DNA of 64,000 nt from Claveliimonas bilis (GCF_030296775.1 NZ_AP027742.1:2976001-3040000); one strand, 5' to 3'. Shown: positions 53,206-62,437, counted from the first letter of the stretch. A program made the numbers and translations. Notes: generated by a model not told the origin, from the letters alone.

Positions 53206-53906
53206 TGAAGAAATTATCTTCAGAAGAATTAAAAGAGCAGTTAAAAGAACGAAAAGAAGGCTCTCTGCTTCCTCTTCGCGAAATTCTGGTTGAAAATGCC
53301 GACCTTAGCGGCTGGAATATGGATCATGTTGACTTTTCCCTTTCCACTTTCCGAAACGTCTGTTTTAACGGATCAAGCCTGAAAGGAAGCGCTATAGAAA
53401 ACTCTCTGTTTGATCAGTGTACGTTCCGCAAAACCTGCTTTCAAAACGCCAATATGAAAGGCGCTGCCCTCCGCTATGACGATCTGACCGGAGCCGATAT
53501 CCGGGGCGCCAACCTCTTTTCCGCAGTGTTAGAGTTCGCCGATCTGACGGATATTATTTCTGATGAGGATACAAAATTCTTCCGGCTCTACTGTCCGGAG
53601 AAGGGCGCTTTCCTTGGATATAAAAAATGTTTCAACAATCGGCTGGTGCAGCTTCTTATCCCGGCTGACGCCAAGAGAACTTCCGCCACCCTAAACTCCT
53701 GCCGCTGCAGTAAAGCTAAAGTTCTGACGATCAAAAGCTTCGACTATTCCGAAGAATATGCCGAAGCCTGGTCTCTTGTAGATGAAAATTTTGTTTACCG
53801 CCGGGGTCAGTGGGTAGAAGTCAAAGATTTCAATGAAGACCGGTGGCAGGATTCTACCACCGGAATCCATTTCTGGCTCACCCGCGAGGAGGCCAAAGCT
53901 TATTGA
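53202..53906 (+). CDS. Pentapeptide-repeat protein with DUF5758-like C-terminus
   Basis: 234 aa. Residues about 25-125 carry degenerate A(D/N)LxG pentapeptide repeats (ENADLSGWNMDHVDFS; LKGSAIENSLF; LTGADIRGANLFSAVLEFADL) that fold as a quadrilateral beta-helix. The C-terminal part (FFRLYCPEKGAFLGYKKC; IKSFDYSEEYAEAWSLVDENFVYRRGQWV) matches a conserved domain often found with such repeats. Function unknown. Overlaps DUF1847 by 4 bp. Confidence 0.82.
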   Translation: MMKKLSSEELKEQLKERKEGSLLPLREILVENADLSGWNMDHVDFSLSTFRNVCFNGSSLKGSAIENSLFDQCTFRKTCFQNANMKGAALRYDDLTGADIRGANLFSAVLEFADLTDIISDEDTKFFRLYCPEKGAFLGYKKCFNNRLVQLLIPADAKRTSATLNSCRCSKAKVLTIKSFDYSEEYAEAWSLVDENFVYRRGQWVEVKDFNEDRWQDSTTGIHFWLTREEAKAY

Positions 53907-54017
53907 TGCATCAACGCTTTAAATCCCACCTGTTAACTTTCTTTTGACTTCATATCGCTTTCTGTATTTCCTCGAGCTATAATCGTCTCAAATATATTAG
54001 CGAAGGGAGAGATATAT

Positions 54018-54557
54018 ATGGAAATTGGCGATAATTTAAAAAGAATAAGATTAAAAAGGGGACTTTCACAAAATGAAGTCGCTGATAAATTAAACATATC
54101 TCGACAAGCTGTTTCTAAGTGGGAACGTAATATATCTTCACCTGATATAGAAACATTAGAGAAATTAAGGAAGCTTTATGATGTAAGCTTTGATGAACTA
54201 ATAACACAGACGGAAATAGACAGTAATGCTTCTATTGTTGAAAAAAGTGATAATATGGACATATTTGAAGGTCAGGAGAATAGAATAATACATTGCCTTA
54301 TTATTATTGGAATGCTTGTATTATCTTGCTCATTACCTTTTCTTGGAATCATTATCTCCATTTTTATCATATACTATTTAGTAAAAATCAGGTCAAAATC
54401 TATCCTGCTTTTTTCTTGCTGCTTTCTTGCCATTTTTATCAATACCTGGAACACTTGGGCGTTTTTAAATAATGCTTTTATAAAAGAAGCGACAGCCACT
54501 GTTGAAGTAGTGGCTGTCAATTATAAAAATAATTATTTAGATCACCTCGGTTTTTAA
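54018..54557 (+). CDS. XRE-family regulator with membrane C-terminus
   Basis: 179 aa. The N-terminal HTH_3 (MEIGDNLKRIRLKRGLSQNEVADKLNISRQAVSKWERN) is followed by a linker and two to three membrane segments (about 94-155). AT-rich codons differ from the flanking genes. Its 3' end overlaps the convergent exported-protein gene by 21 bp. It may regulate the three-gene exported/membrane cluster facing it; this is inferred from position. GAAGGGAGA precedes ATG. Confidence 0.85.
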   Translation: MEIGDNLKRIRLKRGLSQNEVADKLNISRQAVSKWERNISSPDIETLEKLRKLYDVSFDELITQTEIDSNASIVEKSDNMDIFEGQENRIIHCLIIIGMLVLSCSLPFLGIIISIFIIYYLVKIRSKSILLFSCCFLAIFINTWNTWAFLNNAFIKEATATVEVVAVNYKNNYLDHLGF

Positions 54558-55009
54558 AGCACTTCCTGAAATACAGGCTTTTACCCCTGTGGGAATCGCT
54601 ATTATACCAGGATAATAGTTAAATGTATACAAAGCTTCTTTTGTACTTGTTAATCTAAGCCTGGCCCCTTCTATTCTACCTATGTAAGCGGCATAAAATG
54701 GATCATATGCTGACACTAGCTTATTATCTTTTACTTTTACCTTAAATCCCGCTCTCCAGCTCCCGGAAGATGTGCATGTAATCTGATAAGAATTGTCCGC
54801 AATTCTTTCTTCTGAAACGATTTGCGATATGACTACATGTATAGCATTTCCTTCCTTGTCTAATATATCAAATTCTTGAGTACCACCTGTATTTATATTA
54901 TACGATGCGCTTGAGACTGTAGCGGCATACACTGGTGTATTTACTGTTAATAGTGCAAGTATACAAAAAACACTTAATGCAAAAACTTTTTTGAAGATCG
55001 TTGTTTCAT
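54537..55009 (-). pseudogene. Exported DUF5626-like protein, frameshifted in the signal peptide
   Basis: The ATG at 55009 (AAGGAG upstream) opens MKQRSSKK and then meets a stop, but adding one T to the T6 run at 54987-54992 gives MKQRSSKKVFALSVFCILAL..., a complete signal peptide ending VYA, continuous with the mature domain (SYNINTGGTQEFDILDKEGN; SWRAGFKVKVKDNKLVSAYDPFYAAYIG). The mature part resembles DUF5626. Slippage in a homopolymer could switch the gene, or the base may be a sequencing error. Confidence 0.7.
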
Positions 55010-55028
55010 TATAAACTCCTTATCAATC

Positions 55029-55426
55029 TTATTTCTTTATAAATAGCATCCGTACATATCTAAAAATTTCTACCCCCATTATCATTGCTCCTACACTTAA
55101 GAAATTCTGCCAATTCAAATGAAAAGAAACTGGATAAAATGAAAAATATATCAGTTGTATAAAAAGTGTTAACATCCAGATGGAAGGGATATCCAATAGC
55201 AATACATCTAAAATAAGAGTTTCCTTTTTCTTAGGACAATAAGCTATATAGCTAAATATAATCCCTATTAGTATGCTCGTAAAAAATAGATACCATATTG
55301 TACGAGCACAGTTGTCATAGGTGATTTTGACAAAAGCTCAATCTTATCATTTAAATCTGTATATAACCAAAACAGATAGCAATATAGAATTACAATAAAT
55401 ATATAGGGCTTTTTGTTTACTTTCAT
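55029..55426 (-). pseudogene. Small membrane protein, frameshifted
   Basis: The ATG at 55426 has GGAGGAG 8 bp upstream and encodes a membrane protein (MKVNKKPYIFIVILYCYLFW...) that stops at 55268. Adding one base to the A6 run at about 55284-55289 (T6 on the coding strand) continues it as IYFFTSILIGIIFSYIAYCP and two further membrane segments to RYVRMLFIKK. No family recognised. It lies between two exported-protein genes on the same strand. Confidence 0.65.
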
Positions 55427-55427
55427 A

Positions 55428-56183
55428 CTAATGCTCTCCTCCACCTGGTTCCCATACATTTCCATATTGCGTCGTCACAGATACCACATATTCTGAATTT
55501 CCATGCTTATATTTTACCAAAAAGTCACACTTTAAAATCCCCCAATAATATGTACTATAGAAATATTGAAATCCTAAATTACTTTTTCTATATACAGTGT
55601 TTTCCTTCGGAGAGGCAATTATTAAAGGATTACCTTCTTCGTTTGCAATCCCTAAAGTATAATTACCTCCATCGCCCTGTTGCCCCCAACAAAGCGGATG
55701 TGCTGATAAATCGTGTACTCCTGTTTCGCGAAAATTGTACGCTTTTGTTTCAACGGCTGTCATTTTACAGTATTCTTCTCCATTATCTATTGATTCATCC
55801 GCTCCAGCAGTAGTATCACTTCTTACTGCCATACTAATAACAGAGTACGTTTCATCAATGTCACCTGAACGATACGTTGTAATCTTTAACGGAGTTTTAC
55901 TAATAAATGAATAATTAATAAAACCATTTCTATTTTCAGAAATGCTAATATTTGCTTTACCTCCTATAGATTCAAGATCTAAATCAGTTATATTTTTTGC
56001 CTCCTTCAAATCATTTTCATAGGATATATCATCTGCATTGGCAATCTCTATTGACTCAACAGATTTTGCATCGATTTCTTGTGGCTCATTCGCAAAGACA
56101 CTATTTTTAAAAGAAAACAGAATTGATAATGCCATAAGTAGTGCCATAACAGCTCTAAGTCTATATTTTCTCTTTCTCTTCAT
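55428..56183 (-). CDS. Exported protein of unknown function
   Basis: 251 aa with a clear signal peptide (basic MKRKRKYRLR, hydrophobic core to about 30, cleavage after VFA). The mature part is Asp/Glu-rich, then a Tyr/Trp-rich beta-type C-terminus (YFYSTYYWGILKCDFLVKYKHGNSEYVVSV). No family recognised. Low GC, like its two downstream neighbours, with which it probably forms an operon (the next start is 1 bp past its stop). Confidence 0.8.
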   Translation of the reverse strand: MKRKRKYRLRAVMALLMALSILFSFKNSVFANEPQEIDAKSVESIEIANADDISYENDLKEAKNITDLDLESIGGKANISISENRNGFINYSFISKTPLKITTYRSGDIDETYSVISMAVRSDTTAGADESIDNGEEYCKMTAVETKAYNFRETGVHDLSAHPLCWGQQGDGGNYTLGIANEEGNPLIIASPKENTVYRKSNLGFQYFYSTYYWGILKCDFLVKYKHGNSEYVVSVTTQYGNVWEPGGGEH

Positions 56184-56561
56184 ATCTCTCCATTTATTTT
56201 TTAATTCCTTTTAACTACTGGTTTCAAAATCAAGTTTTCAAGAAAGCTTTCTTAAAATATAATTGTAATCTAAATGTATCTTACTAAAATTTCAAGAATC
56301 TAATTGTTTCAGGAGGGAATCTGACAGTTGCATATGTGATTTTGTAAATTTTTATATTTCTTTTATATACTTTTATACATAATAATATTTAATGAAATTA
56401 TTCTTTTATTTTTTATGAGAATTTCAATTCCTCTTTACATTCTAAATGGGGGGCATAAACAAAGAGTTACGCAAGCGGGACTCTCGCGCCGAGCGCGGTC
56501 GCTTTAGCGGCAACTTCTACTTCGCACGATTGCGCATCCCGCGGAGCGTTTTATTTAATAG
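56184..56561. other. AT-rich upstream region with a dispersed GC-rich repeat
   Basis: 56184-56440 is very AT-rich and probably holds the promoter of the exported-protein operon, though no single box stands out. From about 56455 the composition jumps to GC-rich: on the minus strand CTATTAAATAAAACGCTCCG, GGGATGCG and GAGAGTCCCGC. Its first 30 bases match the palindromic repeat before dat at 30 kb. No gene seen. Confidence 0.6.
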
Positions 56562-57610
56562 GATTAGGGTGTCAAAAGGTTATGAACCTTTGATATAAAT
56601 TTCTACCTTGAAAACTGAACACGATATAAGAATATTCTTAAATCTTTGATACAATCAATGTATCAAAGATAGAGGTGATCGAAATGGCTTTTGTATCAAA
56701 CGATACCCAGCAGATGTCATTGGCAGACAGTACCTTTCATCTGACTAACCGAGAGCGTAAATTTCTTGAAAAATCCTGGGCCAAAACATTTGCAGATAAG
56801 ATTTTTCCTGCAATAGATGAAGATCTGTTTTCTGTTTTATACAGCGAAAAGGCATCAAGGCCGAATACTCCTGTAAATGTGATTGTCGGAGCGCTGATAC
56901 TGAAAGAAGCGCTTGGCGATTCAGACGATGAACTTGTTCAGGCTTTGATGTTTGATATCAGATATCAGTATGCACTCCATACGACCAGTTTTAAGGAGCA
57001 CCCTTTAAGCGACAGGACATTGAGCAGATTCCGCGCCAGATGTCTGGCATATGAAACGGAAACAGGGATCGACCTGATCCACATTTGTGTGACATCTCTG
57101 GCAAAAGAGATTGCAGAATTTATGGGTCTGGCTCCTTCCATGCAGAGAATGGACAGTATAATGATCGCTGCAAACATCAGAAATCTTTCGTTACTGGAAC
57201 TTTTTTATACCTGTGTTTCAAATCTTGCAAAAGTTATGGTGACCCGGGATGTTCCCCTTCCGGAAGCGCAAAAGCACTATGTCGAGAAAGATGATTATAA
57301 TGCATTCATTTATCATCAGCGCAACCTTGATGCCAATAACAGGACACACCAGGTCATGCATGATGCAGAAAGGCTTCTGGATATCTGTGGCGGGGATTTT
57401 GACGATACCAGCGAATATCAGCTGTTGATCCGGCTGCTTAAAGAACAGACAACTTTTCATAACGACGGGACCCGGCGTTTGCGCGAGAAAAGGGAAAAAG
57501 AGGATCCTTCAAAAGTGCTGTTGAATCCATCGGATCCAGAAGCAGCTTTCCGTAAAAAGGCTGGCAGTAAACAAAGGCCACTTTTAGATATGCCTTTTGA
57601 CACCCTAATC
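56562..57610 (+). mobile_element. Internally deleted IS1182-like element, 1049 bp
   Basis: Bounded by perfect 18-bp inverted repeats GATTAGGGTGTCAAAAGG (56562-56579) and CCTTTTGACACCCTAATC (57593-57610), flanked by a 7-bp direct repeat TTAATAG (56555-56561 and 57611-57617). Only the N-terminal part of the transposase remains, so it cannot move alone but its ends could be mobilised by a full-length relative. It split a dispersed palindromic repeat. Confidence 0.9.
56684..57580 (+). pseudogene. IS1182-family transposase, truncated
   Basis: About 300 residues match the N-terminal DUF772 half of IS1182 transposases (VNVIVGALILKEALGDSDDELVQALMFDIRYQYALH; PLSDRTLSRFRARC; SMQRMDSIMIAANIRNLS; DPEAAFRKKAG). 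At about 57580 the match ends where the catalytic DDE core should continue, and the frame runs on into the element end and even the tRNA-Cys gene, which is an artefact. An internal deletion is the simplest cause. Confidence 0.85.
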
Positions 57611-57640
57611 TTAATAGAAAAAAATTTCCTGTCAAATAAA

Positions 57641-57700
57641 AAAGACGACCCGGCAGAAAAATCCGGCTTTCATAAAACCTGGATTCTGCAGGAACGTCTT
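57641..57700 (-). terminator. Terminator downstream of the tRNA-Glu/tRNA-Cys pair
   Basis: Minus-strand hairpin GAAGACG...CTGCAGAATCC/GGATTTTTCTGC...CGTCTTTTTT with a strong T tail, about 56 bp past the tRNA-Cys 3' end and just before the dispersed palindromic repeat. Confidence 0.75.
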
Positions 57701-57755
57701 CCTTTTATATATCAGGGTACTGAAGTTCGGTATTTCCCGACAGCCCCTCTTATAA

Positions 57756-57826
57756 AGGCGCCAACCAGATTTGAACTGGTGATGAAGGTGTTGCAGACCT
57801 CTGCCTTACCACTTGGCTATGGCGCC
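57756..57826 (-). tRNA. tRNA-Cys (GCA), copy 2
   Basis: Identical 71-nt sequence to copy 1, anticodon GCA. It lies 3 bp after tRNA-Glu on the same strand, so the two are co-transcribed. Confidence 0.95.
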
Positions 57827-57829
57827 ATA

Positions 57830-57901
57830 TGACTCCACCGGGAATCGAACCCGGGTTACCGCCGTGAAAGGGCGATGTCTTAACCGCTTGACCATGGAGC
57901 C
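57830..57901 (-). tRNA. tRNA-Glu (TTC)
   Basis: 72 nt, acceptor GGCTCCA/TGGAGTC, anticodon TTC (CCCTTTCACGG), T-arm GGTTCGATTCC, A discriminator. First gene of the pair with tRNA-Cys. Confidence 0.95.
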
Positions 57902-58013
57902 GGATATTATATTGTCGAATCACTGCCTTAAACCGTGACCGAGAATTATAATATCACACCTTATAAGAAAATGCAAGCACTTTTTATAATTTCTTTGAAG
58001 GTTTTATACGTCT

Positions 58014-58511
58014 TTATATACCCTTCTCTTTTTCCTCCCATTTTCTCATTTTCAGCTTCAGCAAAGCCAAAGCTTTCTTTGCATCAATCTCTGTTACTGT
58101 ATTTTCAGCCAGTACTTTTGTCTCATCGCCGTCCTGTTCCATTCTATCTCTCGATTTATAATAGCATACCACTCCATCCAGATATTTATTCTGTACAACA
58201 AAATCTTTTGCCGGGCACTGGCTTAAAACCGCAGTAGATATACCCCTTTTTTCTGTCTCTTCGATAGCATGGGCATAATCTACATGATTATTGCCAATAC
58301 CATTGCAGGAGAAAACTGCACCGTCCACTCTCATACATTCCAAAGATACGCCGACTCTCTCGGCAGATAAATATTTGTCTTCGTTTTTGTCAGGAGAACC
58401 CACGATCACAATTCCCCGAAGATTCACATCCGCATCTTCCGAAAGGACTTCCACCAACGGATCTCTGTAATAATGAAGTGTTGTTTCCTTCATACTCGTT
58501 CCGATTCCCAT
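58014..58511 (-). CDS. PrdE-like proline reductase cluster protein
   Basis: 165 aa similar to the GrdE/PrdA C-terminal-type domain found as PrdE: GIVIVGSPDKNEDKYLSAERVG, VDGAVFSCNGIGNNHVDYAHAIEETEKRGI and MRKWEEKEKG. It follows the PrdD-like gene after 14 bp with AGGAGG before ATG. In proline-fermenting clostridia such genes accompany the selenoenzyme PrdAB, which is absent here, so this pair may work with a different reductase or have a new role. Confidence 0.75.
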   Translation of the reverse strand: MGIGTSMKETTLHYYRDPLVEVLSEDADVNLRGIVIVGSPDKNEDKYLSAERVGVSLECMRVDGAVFSCNGIGNNHVDYAHAIEETEKRGISTAVLSQCPAKDFVVQNKYLDGVVCYYKSRDRMEQDGDETKVLAENTVTEIDAKKALALLKLKMRKWEEKEKGI

Positions 58512-58525
58512 AAAACATCCTCCTT

Positions 58526-59281
58526 TTAATCCATCGCGTGCATAATTCCATCCCGAAATTCATTGGGCGTCACAATTACCGGCATCCATCCCATATCGAT
58601 CACAGATCTGCCGCCCTCATATCCGCCGGGTTCATGGCCGAACAGCCTTGTGTCATAGACCGCTCCCTGGCCGGATACTTCTTTTACAATTACCACATCC
58701 TTGCGTCCCGGCTCGTAAGTCTCCTGAAACACATGCTTTTCCGTACATTTATAGCCATTAAATTTTTTCATCTGACTGCGGAAGATCTGGCAAAAGGCGT
58801 CACATGCTCTGTGGATTGCTTCCGGTCCCGGCCGGTCCGCCCATGTACCTTCTTTTAACACTACATCAAAGGAGATCAGGATATCGCTTTCCAGCGGCGT
58901 ACCCGGACGTCCCCATGCAATCTTGTCCTTAAGGATCCCGTCACTGGCACCGAAGTTGCATACCTGACGCCCGCCTTCATCTACTCCGGTCAATATCACA
59001 TATACACCTGTTAAAGTATGGGTGATCCCTTCTCCCACCCGTCCCAGCACCTTAGTGGAAAGCGGAATGACATCCATCACCGTATTGGTATGCTGCTGAT
59101 GCTCATCGGGCTGTATGATCCGGATTTTAATATCACTGATCAGCGGCTCCCCGGCCTTTATGCTGTCCGCAATCCCGGGCTGTACAGTCATATGGCCATC
59201 CACATCGATTCGATTTTCTTCTCCGTACTCTACCGAATAAACATGATAGGCACGGACTGTAAGTCTGCTTCCTGTTTCCAT
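58526..59281 (-). CDS. PrdD-like proline reductase cluster protein
   Basis: 251 aa resembling PrdD and the N-terminal domain of PrdA/GrdE: LTVRAYHVYSVEYGEENRIDVDGHMTV, VLGRVGEGITHTLTGVYVILTGVD and MGWMPVIVTPNEFRDGIMHAMD. I see no Cys at a cleavage site for pyruvoyl formation, as expected for PrdD rather than PrdA. First of an orphan two-gene set with the PrdE-like gene. Confidence 0.75.
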   Translation of the reverse strand: METGSRLTVRAYHVYSVEYGEENRIDVDGHMTVQPGIADSIKAGEPLISDIKIRIIQPDEHQQHTNTVMDVIPLSTKVLGRVGEGITHTLTGVYVILTGVDEGGRQVCNFGASDGILKDKIAWGRPGTPLESDILISFDVVLKEGTWADRPGPEAIHRACDAFCQIFRSQMKKFNGYKCTEKHVFQETYEPGRKDVVIVKEVSGQGAVYDTRLFGHEPGGYEGGRSVIDMGWMPVIVTPNEFRDGIMHAMD

Positions 59282-59340
59282 CCTCTTCGTCCCCTTTCTA
59301 TTACACGATATGCAGGAAAATTTCCCTGTACATCTGGCTC

Positions 59341-60498
59341 TTACCCGTTCTGCTGCCGGTTATAGACAAGAATCAGTTCCACCATTCTGTCATAACTTAC
59401 AACGCCATCCTGCTGTCCGTTGGCCTTCAGATAAGTGTCATTTACCTCATTTGCCACCTCTGCCACCGGACTTTCATACTTCTGCCAGAACTGGCTGTTT
59501 GCTTCCAGATCAACTTCCGCTTCTTCGCAAAGCTCTGACCGTATCTCCCGATAAGCTTCGTAATCCGTCTCCTGCAGAGCATTGGTACAGTAGATCCATC
59601 CAAGAAGCGCCCCACTGTACTGAAACTCTGTATCATCCGACTCAAGCGCTGCCAGATAACCGATAAAATTTGCCTCCTGCTCCTGCATAAATCCTTTGAG
59701 ATGGGCCAGCTCATGACAGGCTGTAAAAGGAATATTATAATCTGTCATTTCCGTATTATAATTTGCTTCTATCGTAAAGGGAGAATATATTCCTGTCAGT
59801 TTCTGGACAGAAAGAATCCAGGAAAACACAAGTCCTTTCGGCCGAGGATACTCTCCTTCCAGACAGTCATATTTCTCTCCCAGCTTTTCCATGGCAGCCA
59901 CTGCTCTTTCCTGAACGTCGCCTGTCAGCTTCATCTGGCCGGACTCATCCCGATAAACTTCCGAGGCAGTTTCATTGACCTGATCTGTCAGCATCCGGCA
60001 CGCTTCCTTCAACTCTTCCACCGTTCCCCCCTCCACCTCAAGGGAAGTCTCCTCTGCAAAAGATGTACGATAATAATTTACTCCACATGCCGCCGCATAG
60101 ATAAAAAACAGGATTCCAGCGGCCAAAAGCAGACCCGAAAAGAACTTGGACAATGGGGCTGCCGCCTTTCCCGAGTGTACGGCTTCTCTGATCGTCCGTC
60201 CGATACAAAAGACAAAAAACACTGCCAATATATATAGAAGGAACTCCGATACAGATATCGGAAATATCCCAAAAAAACGCCCTGCTAAAGACACAAGTGC
60301 TTTATATATATGTAGGCTGTACCACGTGGCAAAATTCGGAAATGAACGGGCTGCAAAGAGAAGAAGCACTGCGGCCAAAAGCAGAAAAAGCCCCTCCAGC
60401 GCCCTCTTTTTTTCTCTCTGCCCTTTCCCCTTCTGCTGTTTTTCCCCCGTCTGCAGCTCTTCCTTCCCCTGTCTCATCCTCTGCAAATCTTGAGCCAT
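59341..60498 (-). CDS. DUF3810 membrane metallopeptidase-like protein
   Basis: 385 aa. A charged N-terminus, three membrane segments (about 32-55, 85-105, 118-140) and an external domain with the zinc motif HELAHLKGFMQEQEANFIGYLAAL, the HExxH signature with a downstream Glu. DUF3810 proteins are suspected metallopeptidases; substrate unknown. AAGGAAGGAAT precedes ATG. Confidence 0.88.
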   Translation of the reverse strand: MAQDLQRMRQGKEELQTGEKQQKGKGQREKKRALEGLFLLLAAVLLLFAARSFPNFATWYSLHIYKALVSLAGRFFGIFPISVSEFLLYILAVFFVFCIGRTIREAVHSGKAAAPLSKFFSGLLLAAGILFFIYAAACGVNYYRTSFAEETSLEVEGGTVEELKEACRMLTDQVNETASEVYRDESGQMKLTGDVQERAVAAMEKLGEKYDCLEGEYPRPKGLVFSWILSVQKLTGIYSPFTIEANYNTEMTDYNIPFTACHELAHLKGFMQEQEANFIGYLAALESDDTEFQYSGALLGWIYCTNALQETDYEAYREIRSELCEEAEVDLEANSQFWQKYESPVAEVANEVNDTYLKANGQQDGVVSYDRMVELILVYNRQQNG

Positions 60499-60571
60499 CC
60501 GCTATTCCTTCCTAAGTAAATTTCAATCCTGGATTTATCTACAGTATACTGCAAAATCTCTGTAATTACAA

Positions 60572-60605
60572 ACAGGGAACTCCTGTTTCCAGGAGTCCCC
60601 TCTGT
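60572..60605 (-). terminator. Terminator after the AAA/DUF4143 gene
   Basis: Stem ACAGGGAACTCCTG/CAGGAGTCCCCTCTGT with a TTTC loop and small bulges, 49 bp past the stop. Confidence 0.65.
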
Positions 60606-60653
60606 ATTAAGAGACACTTCCTAAAGTTTAAAACAAAGTCTGCACCGGCCATT

Positions 60654-62114
60654 TTACAATTTACCGTTCCATCCCTCTGCTTCTGCTTTTCCTAAGATAT
60701 AGAGAAAAGCAATAGCCGGAACACGCAGAATGGGTACCTTTGTTTTATGCTTGGTAATACCAAAATCGTCCAGGCGTTTTGTGATTAAAAAAGCGTTTGT
60801 CACTTTCGTTTGTTCGTCCCGGCATAACTCGACAATGGCATCTGTCTCTGTAATGTGAGAATTATTACGGTATTTCACTTCACAGAGGATCTTCTGACGG
60901 GGAAGTTCTACCACCACATCGACCTCTTTCTGATTATTCTTTGCCTTTCTGAAATATCCAAGCTGAGCAGGACTTCCCTGATAAAAAGAAACCATATGTT
61001 TATAAACAGTTGTTTCCACCATTGCGCCGAGTTCCTTTTCATCTGAAAGTACATCGTCAATCATCAGCACTGCATTACGGATAGCCGCATCAGCAATGAA
61101 TATTTTCGGCTTCCCTTTTAGAGCACCTTTGCTTCCTACATCCATTGGCTTTGCCAAATAAATGAGATTGGACATTTCCAGCGCTTTAATATAACTTTCA
61201 ACCGTTGTGATCGAAGTATTTTCCAATTCCTTTGCCGCGGTAGTAGCGTTAAAAATCTCGGTTGAGTTCATACACAAGTAGAGAAACAGCTTTTCCATCA
61301 ACAGAGGACTTCGAATATTAAAGAGCGACAGCACATCTCGCTTGATAACCTTATCGACCACGTCTTCCCTCAGCATTCTCTGTGCATAGACATCGTCGTC
61401 CGATAACACCAGCTCTGGAAAACCACCGATCATTAGATAACGATTAAAATGATTTTGCAATGGAGTAAATTTGTCCATCAAACTGCCAAGCTGTGCCGAA
61501 CTAAAGCCTTGAAGCTCTGATAAACGCAGCTCATCCTCCAAAACAGGTAAATCGAGACCAAGCAGCCTGCAATACTCATAAAAAGACATAGTAGGTATTT
61601 TGAGAACGCTCCAACGCCCTGTGCCGCTGTCTGCAGCCCCCCTTTCCAGGATAGGACTGGCAGACCCTGTAGCAATCAAACGAATATCCTTTCTGCTGTC
61701 ATAAATCACCTTCATCCAGAGCTCCCAATTTTCAGTGTACTGTACTTCATCAAAAAGAATATACCTTGTACCCTCTATAGGGTACATTCCTTCATAGATG
61801 GACAGCACATTTTCCACATTGACAAGTTTCAGAATCGGATTATCAAAGGTAGCGTACAGAATATTTCCGGGATTGATCCCCCGGTCTATCAGATGGTCAA
61901 TGATCTGATAGAGAATTGTCGTCTTACCCACACGTCTCATGCCAGACAAAACAGCAAATCTTCGTATCGTTTTATGCGTAAGTATTTTCAGGGCTTCATA
62001 ATATGCCAGCCTTTTGTGCGGCTTGCTTTCTTCCTTGATGGCAGAAGGCGTCCGCCACCACGGGTTATACTGCCGCAATACTTTAATAACTTGTTCATCA
62101 TTTACAATCGCCAT
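60654..62114 (-). CDS. AAA ATPase with DUF4143 (PD-D/ExK-like) domain
   Basis: 486 aa. AAA_14 domain with Walker A GMRRVGKTTI (about 58-67) and Walker B YILFDEVQ (about 117-124), sensor IATGSAS, then DUF4143 with a C-terminal restriction-like core (KEVDVVVELPRQKILCEVKYRN). Such proteins are very common in gut anaerobes; roles in defence or DNA metabolism are proposed but unproven. It stands alone with GGAGGTG before ATG. Confidence 0.9.
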   Translation of the reverse strand: MAIVNDEQVIKVLRQYNPWWRTPSAIKEESKPHKRLAYYEALKILTHKTIRRFAVLSGMRRVGKTTILYQIIDHLIDRGINPGNILYATFDNPILKLVNVENVLSIYEGMYPIEGTRYILFDEVQYTENWELWMKVIYDSRKDIRLIATGSASPILERGAADSGTGRWSVLKIPTMSFYEYCRLLGLDLPVLEDELRLSELQGFSSAQLGSLMDKFTPLQNHFNRYLMIGGFPELVLSDDDVYAQRMLREDVVDKVIKRDVLSLFNIRSPLLMEKLFLYLCMNSTEIFNATTAAKELENTSITTVESYIKALEMSNLIYLAKPMDVGSKGALKGKPKIFIADAAIRNAVLMIDDVLSDEKELGAMVETTVYKHMVSFYQGSPAQLGYFRKAKNNQKEVDVVVELPRQKILCEVKYRNNSHITETDAIVELCRDEQTKVTNAFLITKRLDDFGITKHKTKVPILRVPAIAFLYILGKAEAEGWNGKL

Positions 62115-62437
62115 AATACACCTCCATAATACTAGTATTCTATCGGAGTTTAACTATTATATGCTCCATTTTTACGCGCCGTTTACAAAGTATATTATAT
62201 CAATAGTCTTTACAAATTGCAAATTATATTACAAAAATATGCAAACACCGACATAATCCTCCCTAAGAGGAATCCTTGACTCTTTTGCAGCGCCATACAG
62301 CAAGGTATCCTCCGGTAATCCACATAGACAGACATGCACACAATCCAATGTAGCAAAATACAGGTTTGGCGTTTTTGCTAATCGTTTCCATTCATTATTG
62401 GCAAAAGGTTTTATTTCATACTTGCCAAAAATAACAA
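62115..62437. other. AT-rich intergenic region
   Basis: No convincing gene. A 79-codon minus-strand frame (62229-62468) overlaps the terminator below, lacks a ribosome binding site and matches no family I know; the region may be remnant DNA. Confidence 0.4.

Noticed and set aside
56675-57832. Single 385-aa transposase gene
   Set aside because: Only about 300 residues match IS1182; the rest is the element end, a terminator and the tRNA-Cys gene read in a chance frame.
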